A stretch of DNA of 64,000 bases, from the NCBI GenBank assembly GCA_903845195.1, contig CAIMWO010000090.1:124001-188000 (forward strand), read 5' to 3'. The DNA comes from an uncultured Phycisphaerales bacterium. Lineage in GTDB: Bacteria; Planctomycetota; Phycisphaerae; WQYP01. Of the stretch, positions 52,950 to 61,753 are shown in pieces (position 1 is the first letter of the stretch; every line of letters begins with the position of its first letter). The translations under genes and the position numbers were made by a program. Below the pieces are notes generated by a model. It saw only the letters and a list, made by a program, of their open reading frames with translations. It did no database searches and was not told where the DNA came from.

Positions 52950-55900
52950 TTGAATGATACCGCGATATTCTCCGGGAGATCACGACTGAAAAGCGAACGT
53001 ACCGACGATGAATCGCCTCTGCAGAAATACCGCGTCGAAGCGGCTCCGCCTGTGCTGTCGATCGATACGGTCTTCGAAAACATTCCCGACTCCTCTCCGG
53101 TCGATTCCAGTACGGAAACTCCGCAACAAGTCGCGACCTTCAAAATCCGCTACATCCTCGGCGAGGGCAGTTCGGGCGTCGTTTATTGCGCCGAACAGGA
53201 TTACCCGCGCCGATTAGTGGCCCTGAAGGTACTCAAGTCGAACCGCATCAAGACACTCCATCGATTTAAGAGAGAAGCTCAGACTCTTGCGCGGCTCCAG
53301 CATCGCGGCATCGCTCAGATCTACACCGCCGGTGAAACCAAGGGCCTCGCGGGCAACACGCCTTTTCTGGCGTTGGAACTCGTGGAAGGCCGACCGCTCA
53401 CGGTATATGCTTCGCACGAAAAGCTGACCATCCGCCAGCGCCTCGAACTGTTTCTCAAGGTGAGCGATGCCGTCGCCTACGCGCACGAGCGCGGGGTGAT
53501 TCACCGCGACCTCAAACCTTCCAACATCCTCGTTGACGCCAAGGGCGAGCCGAAAATTCTCGACTTCGGGCTCTCGCAGATTTTCAGCGATGATGAAGAA
53601 GACGCGTCGATGTTGACCGAAACGGGACAGGTGCTCGGCACGTTCGCTTACATGAGTCCGGAACAGGCGTCGACGAAAGAACGTCCCGATGTTCGCGCGG
53701 ATGTCTACGCGCTCGGTGTCATCGCGTATGAACTCCTGGCTGGGAAACGTCCTTATGAGCCGCCGGCAGGAATGCCTCTTGAGGCCATCCGCATCATCTG
53801 TCATGAAGATGCAACGCCGCTGAGCTCTATCGATCATCGTTTCCGCGGTGATGTCGATACGATCATTGCCAAGGCGCTGGAAAAGCAGACGTTGCGGCGC
53901 TACCAGACGGTGGCCGAATTCGCTGCCGACATTCGACGGTATCTGAGCAACGAGCCGATTCGGGCCCGTCCCGCCAGTGTTTGGTATCAGTCCAGTAAAT
54001 TTATTTTGCGGCACAAGGCAATCGTCAGCGGCACACTGGCGGTCATAGTGGCTTTGATCATCGGTTTGATCGCGACCAGCTATGAGGCGGCGGTTGCCAC
54101 GGCCAAGGCACGCGAAGCAGAACTTCGCCTGGCCCAGTCGCAGATTTCACAGGCGGATGCGTTCCTGGTTGCGGCCCGTCATGAGGATGCGCGCAAGTTG
54201 TATCTTGAAGCATGGGATCGTTTTTCCGCCCTTCACGAATCGACGCTGCCAGCGGAGTTGGGCGTATGGGATGTGGACCAGCGCCTGCGGCGGCCAATCG
54301 TGGAATGGAAAGCCCACGAAGGAAGCATACATGCGATCGCTTATGCTCCGGACGGCCTCAGTGCGGCAAGTGCGGGGGAGGACGGCATTGTCCGTGTCTG
54401 GGATTTGGTCACGGGAAGAGAACTCTATCACCTCTCTCATGGAAAGAGCGTCTGGAGCGTTGCGCTCTCACACGACGGAAAATACGGTGCGTTCGGCGCT
54501 GTGGACGGCACCATCACGGTCTGGGGTTTTGCGACGGGCAAGGAGTTATGGCACAAAGATTCGGAAAGTACCATAATCACTCTGGCATTCTCGCCAGATG
54601 ATCATGTGCTGGCATGGAATGAGTCAGACGGGACAATGGCATTGCAGAACATTTTGGCTCCTGGTGCCCCCCCGCAAAAGATCGGAGCACATCTAGGCAT
54701 CTCCGGCTTGGCGTTCTCCACTCAAGGTGATATAGCGACCTGGGGCAGTGACTCCGCAGTGCGAATTTGGAGTTCTTCAGGTACGCTTCTACAAACGATT
54801 CCCAAGCAAGATACAGCGATTTCGAATATTGCGTTTACATCTGATGGGAGGAACTATGCCACTATGGATTCATCAGGTCATCTTTGCTTAAGAGACACCA
54901 AGGGCGAAATGATTCGCACATTCAATTCGAGCCCTGCAAATCAGCTAATTTTCAGCGATCCCAATTCACTACTGAGTATTAACGGATCAGGATTGCTGAG
55001 CATACTTGATATTTCAACGGGAAAAATCCACGAGCATATATCGATGCACGAGGCGGATGTGATTGCCTCGTCACCGGATGGCCATGGAATTCTTGAAGGC
55101 CGTAAAGATGGAATACTTGCGCTCTGGAATGTAGCCCCCCCATTGGGTCGCGTTCAGTTTTCAGGTCACGACAAACTGACGAGCGCTGTGGCTATTTCCC
55201 CGGATGGCCACATTTTCCTCAGCGGCGGAAACGACCGAAGAGTCTGCCTATGGGATACTCAGACCGGCTATAAGTTAGATTCCCACGAAGTCTCCTCGGA
55301 AGTCAGCAGCGTGGCATTTTCTCCAAGCGGCGATGAGGCCTATGCCGGACTTACTGACGGGTCAATCATCATTTGGAGTCTCTTGACGCACCAACAAGTC
55401 GGCGTGCTGAACAATTCCCCTGGACTTGTGAGTTACCTGCTTCCGCTTCCGGACGGTAAGACTCTGCTGGCGGGAAGCAATTCATCGACAGACATCAAAA
55501 TTTGGAGCATTTCAGACCACAGGGCGATTGGCCATTACACAAACGGACTCGCTCCAGTTCAATGTCTGGCACTTCAGTCAGACGGATCAATCTTCTCGGG
55601 AAATGATGATGGCTCTATCCAGTTGTGGCACGACGAGAACACTTCTCCCACAGCCATGCTGCGCCACGCGTCCAACGTTACGGGAATGGTCTTGATTCCA
55701 GGCACCGAGCGAATGGTAACGGCGAGCGAAGATTCCAGCATCCGCATCTGGAATACCGTCTCCAATACCGTTCTTCAGACATTCCCTGCACACACGGGCC
55801 CCGTCATGTCATTGACACGCTTTGTCGGCAACTTTTCAGTTGCATCGGCAGGACAAAACGGCGAGTTGCGCATCTGGGATATAAGTAATAGGTCTGAAAT

Positions 55901-56339
55901 CCGCCAGTTTGATGATACACCACCATTTTCTACAACCATTGCCTCAACACCGGACGGATACACAATTGCCGCCGGTAGGGAGAATGGTACGATTCGACTT
56001 TGGCGCTTTGATCGTCCTGTCCAGGAACGCAATCTCATGAAAACGGTGCCAGACGCCTTTCATGCCGCGCAGACTGGGAAAGCGACCGCCGCAGATCTGC
56101 TCATCATGGGCAAGTGGTTCAATTTCTGTGGAACGCAGGGCCTGGCAGCCGAAGCGTATCATCGGGCACAACACTCGGGTGCCGCAGTTAGTCCTCTTAC
56201 GCTTGCTCGCTGTTTCGCGGCGGCTGGTGATACTAAACGCGTCAAACAAGAGCTCCGTGCCGCTAAGACTCCAGCAAGCGATCGAACTTTGGTGGAAAAA
56301 TTATGGTTTCATTCGATTGAGAATGGCGATTCGAAATGA
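52950..56339 (+). CDS. Membrane-anchored Ser/Thr protein kinase with WD40 repeats
   Basis: The 1129-residue protein has a kinase domain (about 66-335): glycine loop LGEGSSGVVY, lysine K93, HRDLKPSNIL, DFGLSQ and SPEQ are all intact, so it should be active. A membrane segment follows at about 356-376, then WD40 repeats from about 450 to 1020 (for example IRIWNTVSNTVLQTFPAHTG), probably outside the cytoplasm. The start is uncertain: TTG 52950 has no ribosome site, while CTG 52989 has GGGAG seven bases upstream. The WD40 half is visibly AT-richer than the kinase half. Confidence 0.9.
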   Translation: MNDTAIFSGRSRLKSERTDDESPLQKYRVEAAPPVLSIDTVFENIPDSSPVDSSTETPQQVATFKIRYILGEGSSGVVYCAEQDYPRRLVALKVLKSNRIKTLHRFKREAQTLARLQHRGIAQIYTAGETKGLAGNTPFLALELVEGRPLTVYASHEKLTIRQRLELFLKVSDAVAYAHERGVIHRDLKPSNILVDAKGEPKILDFGLSQIFSDDEEDASMLTETGQVLGTFAYMSPEQASTKERPDVRADVYALGVIAYELLAGKRPYEPPAGMPLEAIRIICHEDATPLSSIDHRFRGDVDTIIAKALEKQTLRRYQTVAEFAADIRRYLSNEPIRARPASVWYQSSKFILRHKAIVSGTLAVIVALIIGLIATSYEAAVATAKAREAELRLAQSQISQADAFLVAARHEDARKLYLEAWDRFSALHESTLPAELGVWDVDQRLRRPIVEWKAHEGSIHAIAYAPDGLSAASAGEDGIVRVWDLVTGRELYHLSHGKSVWSVALSHDGKYGAFGAVDGTITVWGFATGKELWHKDSESTIITLAFSPDDHVLAWNESDGTMALQNILAPGAPPQKIGAHLGISGLAFSTQGDIATWGSDSAVRIWSSSGTLLQTIPKQDTAISNIAFTSDGRNYATMDSSGHLCLRDTKGEMIRTFNSSPANQLIFSDPNSLLSINGSGLLSILDISTGKIHEHISMHEADVIASSPDGHGILEGRKDGILALWNVAPPLGRVQFSGHDKLTSAVAISPDGHIFLSGGNDRRVCLWDTQTGYKLDSHEVSSEVSSVAFSPSGDEAYAGLTDGSIIIWSLLTHQQVGVLNNSPGLVSYLLPLPDGKTLLAGSNSSTDIKIWSISDHRAIGHYTNGLAPVQCLALQSDGSIFSGNDDGSIQLWHDENTSPTAMLRHASNVTGMVLIPGTERMVTASEDSSIRIWNTVSNTVLQTFPAHTGPVMSLTRFVGNFSVASAGQNGELRIWDISNRSEIRQFDDTPPFSTTIASTPDGYTIAAGRENGTIRLWRFDRPVQERNLMKTVPDAFHAAQTGKATAADLLIMGKWFNFCGTQGLAAEAYHRAQHSGAAVSPLTLARCFAAAGDTKRVKQELRAAKTPASDRTLVEKLWFHSIENGDSK

Positions 56340-56507
56340 CATCTTCCGATATGTCGTGCCTTCAATCGGCGGAAACCACGAAAGAAATTGCTTCGTTCGC
56401 GCAGGATATCCAACGTGCATGCGTATAAGACCATAGGAATCGCCATTGGTCGTCAGTGACCTTTCGTGCGACATGGGGATCATCATATTTTTATGAAGGA
56501 ACCAATC

Positions 56508-56996
56508 ATGGCAACATTTTCTGTGGCAAGCTTTGCTGGCAATGCCAGTGGTAACAATCGGGGCCAAAGTTTCACTCCGAACGTCGCTGGGCCTGATGGC
56601 AGCGGAAGTCCCGGCAGTGCCTCCACCGTCTATCTGCAAACCGTGAGTATTGGGTATCCCACGTCGGACACAACCAATCGCCAAACTGTCATCTATGTCT
56701 ATGACACATTGCCAACATTGGTGGATCTCAATAACAACGGCTCCGGAAGCATTTATAAGAGTATTTCTTACGCTGATGACACCGGCACCTTCGGCGCCAA
56801 CACTTATTCAAGAATTTTTAGTTTCGCCAACTATTCCATCGATCCCACCAAAACCTACTACCTCCTCTTTGCGGCCAACCAGGTTCTCCGCTTCAAGACC
56901 GGCAACCCGTACAGCGGCGGTTCGCTCTATTCCACGTTGTTGGCAGCAGTCGCGAATGACGCCCAGTTCAAGGTCGTGATGGCGGACACAATCTAA
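56508..56996 (+). CDS. Hypothetical protein after the kinase gene
   Basis: The ATG at 56508 has AAGGA seven bases upstream. The 162-residue product is rich in Gly, Ser, Asn and Thr and looks beta-stranded, with segments like NNRGQSFTPNVAGPDGSGSP and YSIDPTKTYYLLFAANQVLR. It recalls the bodies of surface 'choice-of-anchor' domains, but there is no signal peptide, which is unexpected for such a domain. It may be exported by another route. It follows the kinase gene by 168 bases. Confidence 0.7.
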   Translation: MATFSVASFAGNASGNNRGQSFTPNVAGPDGSGSPGSASTVYLQTVSIGYPTSDTTNRQTVIYVYDTLPTLVDLNNNGSGSIYKSISYADDTGTFGANTYSRIFSFANYSIDPTKTYYLLFAANQVLRFKTGNPYSGGSLYSTLLAAVANDAQFKVVMADTI

Positions 56997-57462
56997 GCGA
57001 GGAATGTCAGCTCATCAGGACCTCCGCCAAGAGTCGTCGATTGCTTCAGACGGCAATTAACGCACTTTAGGTAGGGACGAATTCCAAGAATTGCTGGAAG
57101 GCTTCCGTGCGCCACAGATCATTTCTGTAATGCTCATCCGCACTTGATCGCCTTTGTAGGCCACCGCGGTCTCGGCAAAACCACCTCACTGCCACCAGTC
57201 GCTGCCTCGTCTGCACATGCTTCATCGGCCCTAAAACCACCGTCACCCCCGAAAAATGCCTCTCGGCAAATGGTAACAATAGGCCAAACCCGTATTTGAC
57301 GCTCCGCGTATTGTCCCGCGCAGAATTTTCTACCTCCTTGCGTATAGATAAGTGTGTGTTGACATATATGGTGCGCGCATGCCCATGCCTTTCGTGCCGT
57401 CCCCGGGCGCGAAAGTTGTTTGTTATTGCAAACAGTCTGCCTTCTTTACCTCGGAGTTCGCC
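56997..57462. other. Intergenic region, probably decayed
   Basis: No supported gene. Short open frames on both strands have neither ribosome sites nor recognisable family features. Confidence 0.45.
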
Positions 57463-57771
57463 ATGCAATCGCGGCAATATGCCCATTGGCATCAATTCTT
57501 TGAAGACATTCCCGTTTCCCCCACCGAGTTCTATAACACCCTCGAACAGAGTCTCGAAGCCCGCAAAGTGCCCGATATCTCCCTCATGCACGTAGAATTC
57601 CCCGAAGGCGGGGCCTTTTCACCCAAACGCCTTTACCTCGAAGTCCGACGCGATTGGCTCACCTACCATACCCTAGGAACTCAATCACTTGTTTCAAGTG
57701 TCCTGCACGGGGCCAGAATACGTCTTCTTCCCATTTCTGGTAGGAAGCTTTCCCGACTCGGAAGACTTTAG
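57463..57771 (+). pseudogene. Truncated conserved hypothetical gene
   Basis: ATG 57463 (CGGAG six bases upstream) starts MQSRQYAHWHQFFEDIPVSP and continues through EQSLEARKVPDISLMHVEFP to RRDWLTYH, which matches a family I recall that normally continues with an ICAAPFGTGFF-like segment. Instead, from about 57660 the frame reads the reverse strand of an XRE-like gene and ends at 57771. The gene is thus cut short by the junction, and the remaining product of 102 residues is unlikely to be functional. Confidence 0.62.
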
Positions 57772-57964
57772 TTGCGCCCATTTGACCAAGGCCCAGTTCC
57801 TGCCGCCGTTTCCATAGATTATCGCCGAGCGTCACCGCCCGGGTCGGCATGTTGGCGCTTGTTTTGTACGGAACATTTGTAATAGGAGTTACGTGCGTCT
57901 TGACTCGCCAATGGCAAAGTGACACATTTACCCGCAATATTCGATGGCTGATCTGGTTCATCAT
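57659..57964 (-). CDS. XRE-like HTH protein, copy 1
   Basis: The 101-residue protein has a short N-terminal segment (SLCHWRVKTHVTP) and an HTH-like part (TLGDNLWKRRQELGLGQMGA, YQKWEEDVFWPRAGHLKQVI, EFLGY). The pattern resembles small XRE regulators common in intergenic spaces. The HTH helix positions are diverged, so DNA binding is uncertain. It is a diverged tandem paralogue of the gene at 57985 and lies 20 bases downstream of it. Confidence 0.6.
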   Translation of the reverse strand: MMNQISHRILRVNVSLCHWRVKTHVTPITNVPYKTSANMPTRAVTLGDNLWKRRQELGLGQMGATKVFRVGKASYQKWEEDVFWPRAGHLKQVIEFLGYGR

Positions 57965-57984
57965 GTATGCGAAATCATCGCTTG

Positions 57985-58329
57985 CTACCCTTCGCTCGAA
58001 GTTGGCGGTATCTTTCGTAGATCGGCATCCGGATTGCCCTCCAGAAACTCCTGGATTTTGCCGAGGTTGCCTTGTTCAGGAGAGAACAGACCAAGCCCCC
58101 AGTTTCGGAGCGTCGATCGGCCGATTTTGAAACGCCGGGCAAGCTCCAGATCATGAATGTGCAGTTCCAATCGTCGCTGCCGTAATCGCTTGCCAAGAGC
58201 CACTGTTTCAGGGCTCATATTCCGGCTGATTGTGTTGTAACTCTTGTTGCTACTGGCTGTTAGTGTTGTCTTCACCCTGAAGTGGCAAAATGGCAACGCA
58301 ACGCTGGCTAATTTATTCTCGTCGTCCAT
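57985..58329 (-). CDS. XRE-like HTH protein, copy 2
   Basis: The 114-residue protein has the same plan as copy 1: FCHFRVKTTLTASSNKSY, then ALGKRLRQRRLELHIHDLEL, STLRNWGLGLFSPEQGNLGK and IQEFLEG. Residues shared with copy 1 include H-x-RVKT, NMxxxxVxLGxxL and RRxEL. It follows the URO-D-like gene by 14 bases, so it may be co-transcribed with it. The function is unknown. Confidence 0.6.
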   Translation of the reverse strand: MDDENKLASVALPFCHFRVKTTLTASSNKSYNTISRNMSPETVALGKRLRQRRLELHIHDLELARRFKIGRSTLRNWGLGLFSPEQGNLGKIQEFLEGNPDADLRKIPPTSSEG

Positions 58330-58343
58330 CCCTAAGGATTAGG

Positions 58344-59489
58344 CTATTTCCGCAACGACCTGCACAAAGCCTTACGCACGCCCAAATACGTCTCCAGCGC
58401 CGCCGGCGTCATATCATGCGTAATCCCCCCGCCGATATTCGCCACGAAACGCGGCGCACGCGACCCGATCTCCACGCACCGCCTCGTCGCCTCCTCTATC
58501 TCCCGCGTCGACCCATGCCCCACCACTCCCGAGTTGATATTCCCGATCAGAATCTTGTCCCCGTGGCGTTCCACCAGTTTTTCCAGATCCACCAGGTACT
58601 CAAAATTGAGCCCGTCCGCCCCCGCCTTGAAAATGTCCTCCACGAAAGCCGTGCAATCGCCGTCGCTGGTGAAGATCAGCGGAATGCCCGCCCGTTTGAA
58701 CGGCGCGAATATCGCCGGGTAATGACAGAAAATGTGCTCCCGATACCACGCCGGCGCAAACAGCGGCCCGGAACTCATCGTCAAATCATCGTGCAAAATA
58801 AACCCGCTCAGACTCGGCACCTCGCTCCACGCCGTCGCCACGCGCCGCGAAACCTCCGCGAACCGCTCCATCAGTTTGTGGAATCGCTCCTCCTCCATCC
58901 CCGCCTCGCACAGCAACTCAAATCCGAAAATCGCCAGCGGCCAGTGAAAGCACGTCGTGTAGTGATGCGGAATCGGCAGGCACGTATCGCCGCAAGACTG
59001 CAGCATCGAAGCATACGATGCCGTAAATTCCTCTCGATACTGTGCGACCGTTCTGGGAAAATAACGCAGCGGATCAAAATCAAGCGCCTCATCAATCGAT
59101 GCCGGCTTGGGTATATCCACGAAATGCCGCCCATCCTCCTGATGCGTCGCGCCGAAGATGCCCCATTGAACGACGTCCTGCCCCCCGCGTGTCTTCTTGG
59201 CACGCTCGCCATCCGACCAGTCAAAAATCTCTTCGCCACCCAGGGCACTCTGCGTGTCCCCGGAACGGGATGCACGCTCCGGAAGACCCCCGCCCCAAAG
59301 CAGGTCGATCTCCAGCGCCTCGGAAAGCTTGCGAAAAGCCTCGTTGATTCGTTCGGGCTCTGCCAGCGGATCGATCCCGCTGAAATGCCGGATCACCTCC
59401 CGCGAAGCCCCCCGGCAGTGCTCCATCACCGGAATCCGCACCCCGCAATACCCCGGCTGCAAAACTTCCAGACCACGTTGTGCGGACAT
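58344..59489 (-). CDS. Uroporphyrinogen decarboxylase-like (URO-D) domain protein
   Basis: The 381-residue protein resembles the URO-D superfamily in its corrinoid methyltransferase-like branch more than true HemE. Recognisable parts are MEHCRGASREVIRHFSGIDP near the start, GFILHDDLTMSSGPLFAPAW, and FVANIGGGITHDMTPAALET near the C-terminus, where such proteins have a GGGI..D segment. The ATG at 59489 has GGAGG six bases upstream. Planctomycetes carry many such paralogues with unknown substrate. No partner corrinoid protein is adjacent. Confidence 0.8.
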   Translation of the reverse strand: MSAQRGLEVLQPGYCGVRIPVMEHCRGASREVIRHFSGIDPLAEPERINEAFRKLSEALEIDLLWGGGLPERASRSGDTQSALGGEEIFDWSDGERAKKTRGGQDVVQWGIFGATHQEDGRHFVDIPKPASIDEALDFDPLRYFPRTVAQYREEFTASYASMLQSCGDTCLPIPHHYTTCFHWPLAIFGFELLCEAGMEEERFHKLMERFAEVSRRVATAWSEVPSLSGFILHDDLTMSSGPLFAPAWYREHIFCHYPAIFAPFKRAGIPLIFTSDGDCTAFVEDIFKAGADGLNFEYLVDLEKLVERHGDKILIGNINSGVVGHGSTREIEEATRRCVEIGSRAPRFVANIGGGITHDMTPAALETYLGVRKALCRSLRK

Positions 59490-59596
59490 GCCAGGCCTCC
59501 GACAAGAACGACCTTCCATCAGCCGATGAAATTATCATCAAATTCATGGCCATGGGAAATGATACGGCTTGCATTCAATACACGCCTGGCCCCCCA

Positions 59597-59624
59597 TTCA
59601 TCGTTCATCGTTCATCATTCATCG
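59597..59624. repeat. Heptamer tandem array, TTCATCG type
   Basis: Four seven-base units in tandem (TTCATCG, TTCATCG, TTCATCA, TTCATCG) lie in the spacer between the phosphoesterase and URO-D genes. Confidence 0.8.
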
Positions 59625-59664
59625 TTTTCCCCCCGCCAGCAGCCCTGCGTCTTAAGAACAAACA

Positions 59665-60516
59665 TCAAGCCAGCGACGCCAGCGGACGGCACGCCGCCGC
59701 AAGATCCGGAAGTGTGTACTGTCGCGCCAGATCGATCGGCAAAAACACCCCGTGATTATGGCACGAATCAATGATCAACATGCGATCCCCGATGGTCCCC
59801 TGCCCCCCATCCTGCGACTGATGACCGCAGACAAACAACTCCGCCCACCACAACCGCGAAAGCGTGTTGAGCACCTCCTGCGTCTGATTGCGCCCCCAGA
59901 TCAGCTTGTAAATCGACCCGTTTCGCTCGTAATCCGCATCCGTCAGCGGCCGACGCAGAATCGCCGGGTCGAAGCTCGCCAGATCGCGCGGCCCCGGCAG
60001 CGAATGCGAAATGAAAATTCCCGTCACCGTGATGGCCGCCAATACCTGTGAATAAAAATATTCCCGCAGCGCCAGGGCCACACTCTCCGCCTGCTTGCCG
60101 AAACGCAATTCGAGGTTGCGATTGAACCGATCGGTCAGATCGTACCCGTCCTTCATGATCGCCAGGCCCTGCACCTGCGCCATGTCGTGATTGGCCAGCA
60201 GAAAGTGCACCTGCCCCGGATGCTTCAGCGCGAACTGCAGCGACTGGATCAGCAAATTCAACGAAAGATCCTCACCGCTCGCCCCCAGCAGCCCCCCATG
60301 GATCACTTCCTGCAAGATGACATGCCGACCCGGAAATCGGCTCAGGTTGGAAAGCGTGACGATCCGCTCAAAATTCCGCGCGTGATTATGGAGATCCCCC
60401 ACCACGATCAATTCGCCCTGCCCGGCAAAACAGAGCGTCTGGGCATTGCGCAGCGGGTCACGGCGGTTAAGCTCAGCGGCACTCTTCAGAAGGGCGATAA
60501 GCTTGTCTGACGACAT
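59665..60516 (-). CDS. Calcineurin-like metallophosphoesterase
   Basis: The 283-residue protein has the metal-site motifs of the family in order: VVGDLHNH near residue 38 (Asp and His), LLANHD (Asn-His, as in GNHD), HSLPG and FVCGHQSQDGG. A dinuclear metal site and phosphoester hydrolysis are therefore likely. Possible targets include phosphoproteins and nucleotides. It directly follows the kinase gene upstream by 32 bases on the same strand, so it could be the phosphatase partner of that kinase. Confidence 0.85.
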   Translation of the reverse strand: MSSDKLIALLKSAAELNRRDPLRNAQTLCFAGQGELIVVGDLHNHARNFERIVTLSNLSRFPGRHVILQEVIHGGLLGASGEDLSLNLLIQSLQFALKHPGQVHFLLANHDMAQVQGLAIMKDGYDLTDRFNRNLELRFGKQAESVALALREYFYSQVLAAITVTGIFISHSLPGPRDLASFDPAILRRPLTDADYERNGSIYKLIWGRNQTQEVLNTLSRLWWAELFVCGHQSQDGGQGTIGDRMLIIDSCHNHGVFLPIDLARQYTLPDLAAACRPLASLA

Positions 60517-60548
60517 ACACCAGGTTCCGTGCGATGGGATTGACCCGC

Positions 60549-61475
60549 TCAGGGTTTCTGCACCGGGGGAAAATCGTGGCTTTCATCCCGACTGTCATCG
60601 GTGGACTCTGCAACGGGCATCGCCATCGTCGCGGACTGACGCGGATGCGGATTCTCCGCCCGCGCCACCGACATCGCCAAATCCAGCCGCGGCAGAACCG
60701 ATCCGAATTCCTGCGGCCGCGCCGCCGGACGGTTCTCCACGCAGTCCAGTATCAACCGCGACAGCGGCATCGGGATCCGCGGGTTGATCTCATGCGGCGG
60801 CGTCAGGTCGCGATTTTCCAACGCCACCGGACCCGCCTTGCGCTTCGGAATCAGCGTCGGAATATGCCGATCCGTCGTGCACCAGTACAGCGTCGCCCCG
60901 AAGTTGAAAATGTCCGTCGCAGGAATCAACGGCCCGCGACCCACCTGCTCCGGCGCAATGTAATCCGGCGTCCCCTGTATCCGCTGCTTGATCGTCCCGA
61001 TCGCACACGACTGCCCGTAATCAATAATTTTGACGGCCAACGCCTCGTTCACCAGAATGTTGTTCGGCTTGATGTCCGCGTGCACGAACCCAAGCTTGTG
61101 TATCGCTTGCAGCCCCTGCGCCACTTGGATGAATATCCGGATCAATGACGTGAGCGACGTCGGCCGCTGTGCGTCCAGCGAAGTCCCGTCGAACAGTTCC
61201 ATCAGCAGAAACAGCTCGGAAACCTTCAACAACTTCCGACGCTTGATCAGCCGGTACGACCGACGCAACGCCGGATGATCGAACTGTGACGAAATCGCGT
61301 ATTCCTGCTCCGCCTGTTCCAGAAAGCGGTCGTCCTCATGGGAACGACGGATGACACGCTTGAGAGCGTAAACCTGATGCGTACGCCGCTCTGAAACAGC
61401 GTAAATCGTGCTACGCGCACCGTAACCGATGCACGAAAGTATCTCAAAATCCGGGAGTTCCGGTAGTTGTTCCAT
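60549..61475 (-). CDS. Bacterial Ser/Thr protein kinase, non-RD type
   Basis: The 308-residue protein has a kinase domain from about residue 10 to 270. The lysine is K39 (YALKR), the catalytic loop reads HADIKPNNI (Asp present, Arg missing), the metal loop is DYG in place of DFG, and APEQ is intact. It is thus a likely active non-RD kinase that does not need activation-loop phosphorylation. No membrane helix is seen, so it is cytoplasmic. ATG 61475 is chosen as the kinase domain starts there. It is followed by a phosphoesterase gene. Confidence 0.85.
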   Translation of the reverse strand: MEQLPELPDFEILSCIGYGARSTIYAVSERRTHQVYALKRVIRRSHEDDRFLEQAEQEYAISSQFDHPALRRSYRLIKRRKLLKVSELFLLMELFDGTSLDAQRPTSLTSLIRIFIQVAQGLQAIHKLGFVHADIKPNNILVNEALAVKIIDYGQSCAIGTIKQRIQGTPDYIAPEQVGRGPLIPATDIFNFGATLYWCTTDRHIPTLIPKRKAGPVALENRDLTPPHEINPRIPMPLSRLILDCVENRPAARPQEFGSVLPRLDLAMSVARAENPHPRQSATMAMPVAESTDDSRDESHDFPPVQKP

Positions 61476-61753
61476 GGCTGCCTGAACCAAATAACAAAAA
61501 AACATACTCATCTGCAAACATGCACGAACATACCGAATGTTGCGGCGTGGATGCAAATGAAGGGATCGGCGGGAATTGCAACTGTTATCAGACTCGCTGT
61601 CCGCAGAAGGCGCGGCACGTCGACATCCCAAGCCAAACCCTTGATCCGAAGGCACTGTTATATGCTTTCGAACCAACTTCAGCACGGCTTGATGTCAGAA
61701 TACCCACAAAGGTCTGATATCCGAGGATCTTCGGTAGCTCCCGTCGGCAATTC

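Noticed and set aside
57144-57185. A frame with a Walker A-like string (GHRGLGKTT)
   Set aside because: The surrounding frame is short, has no start or ribosome site, and the rest has no ATPase features; most likely chance.
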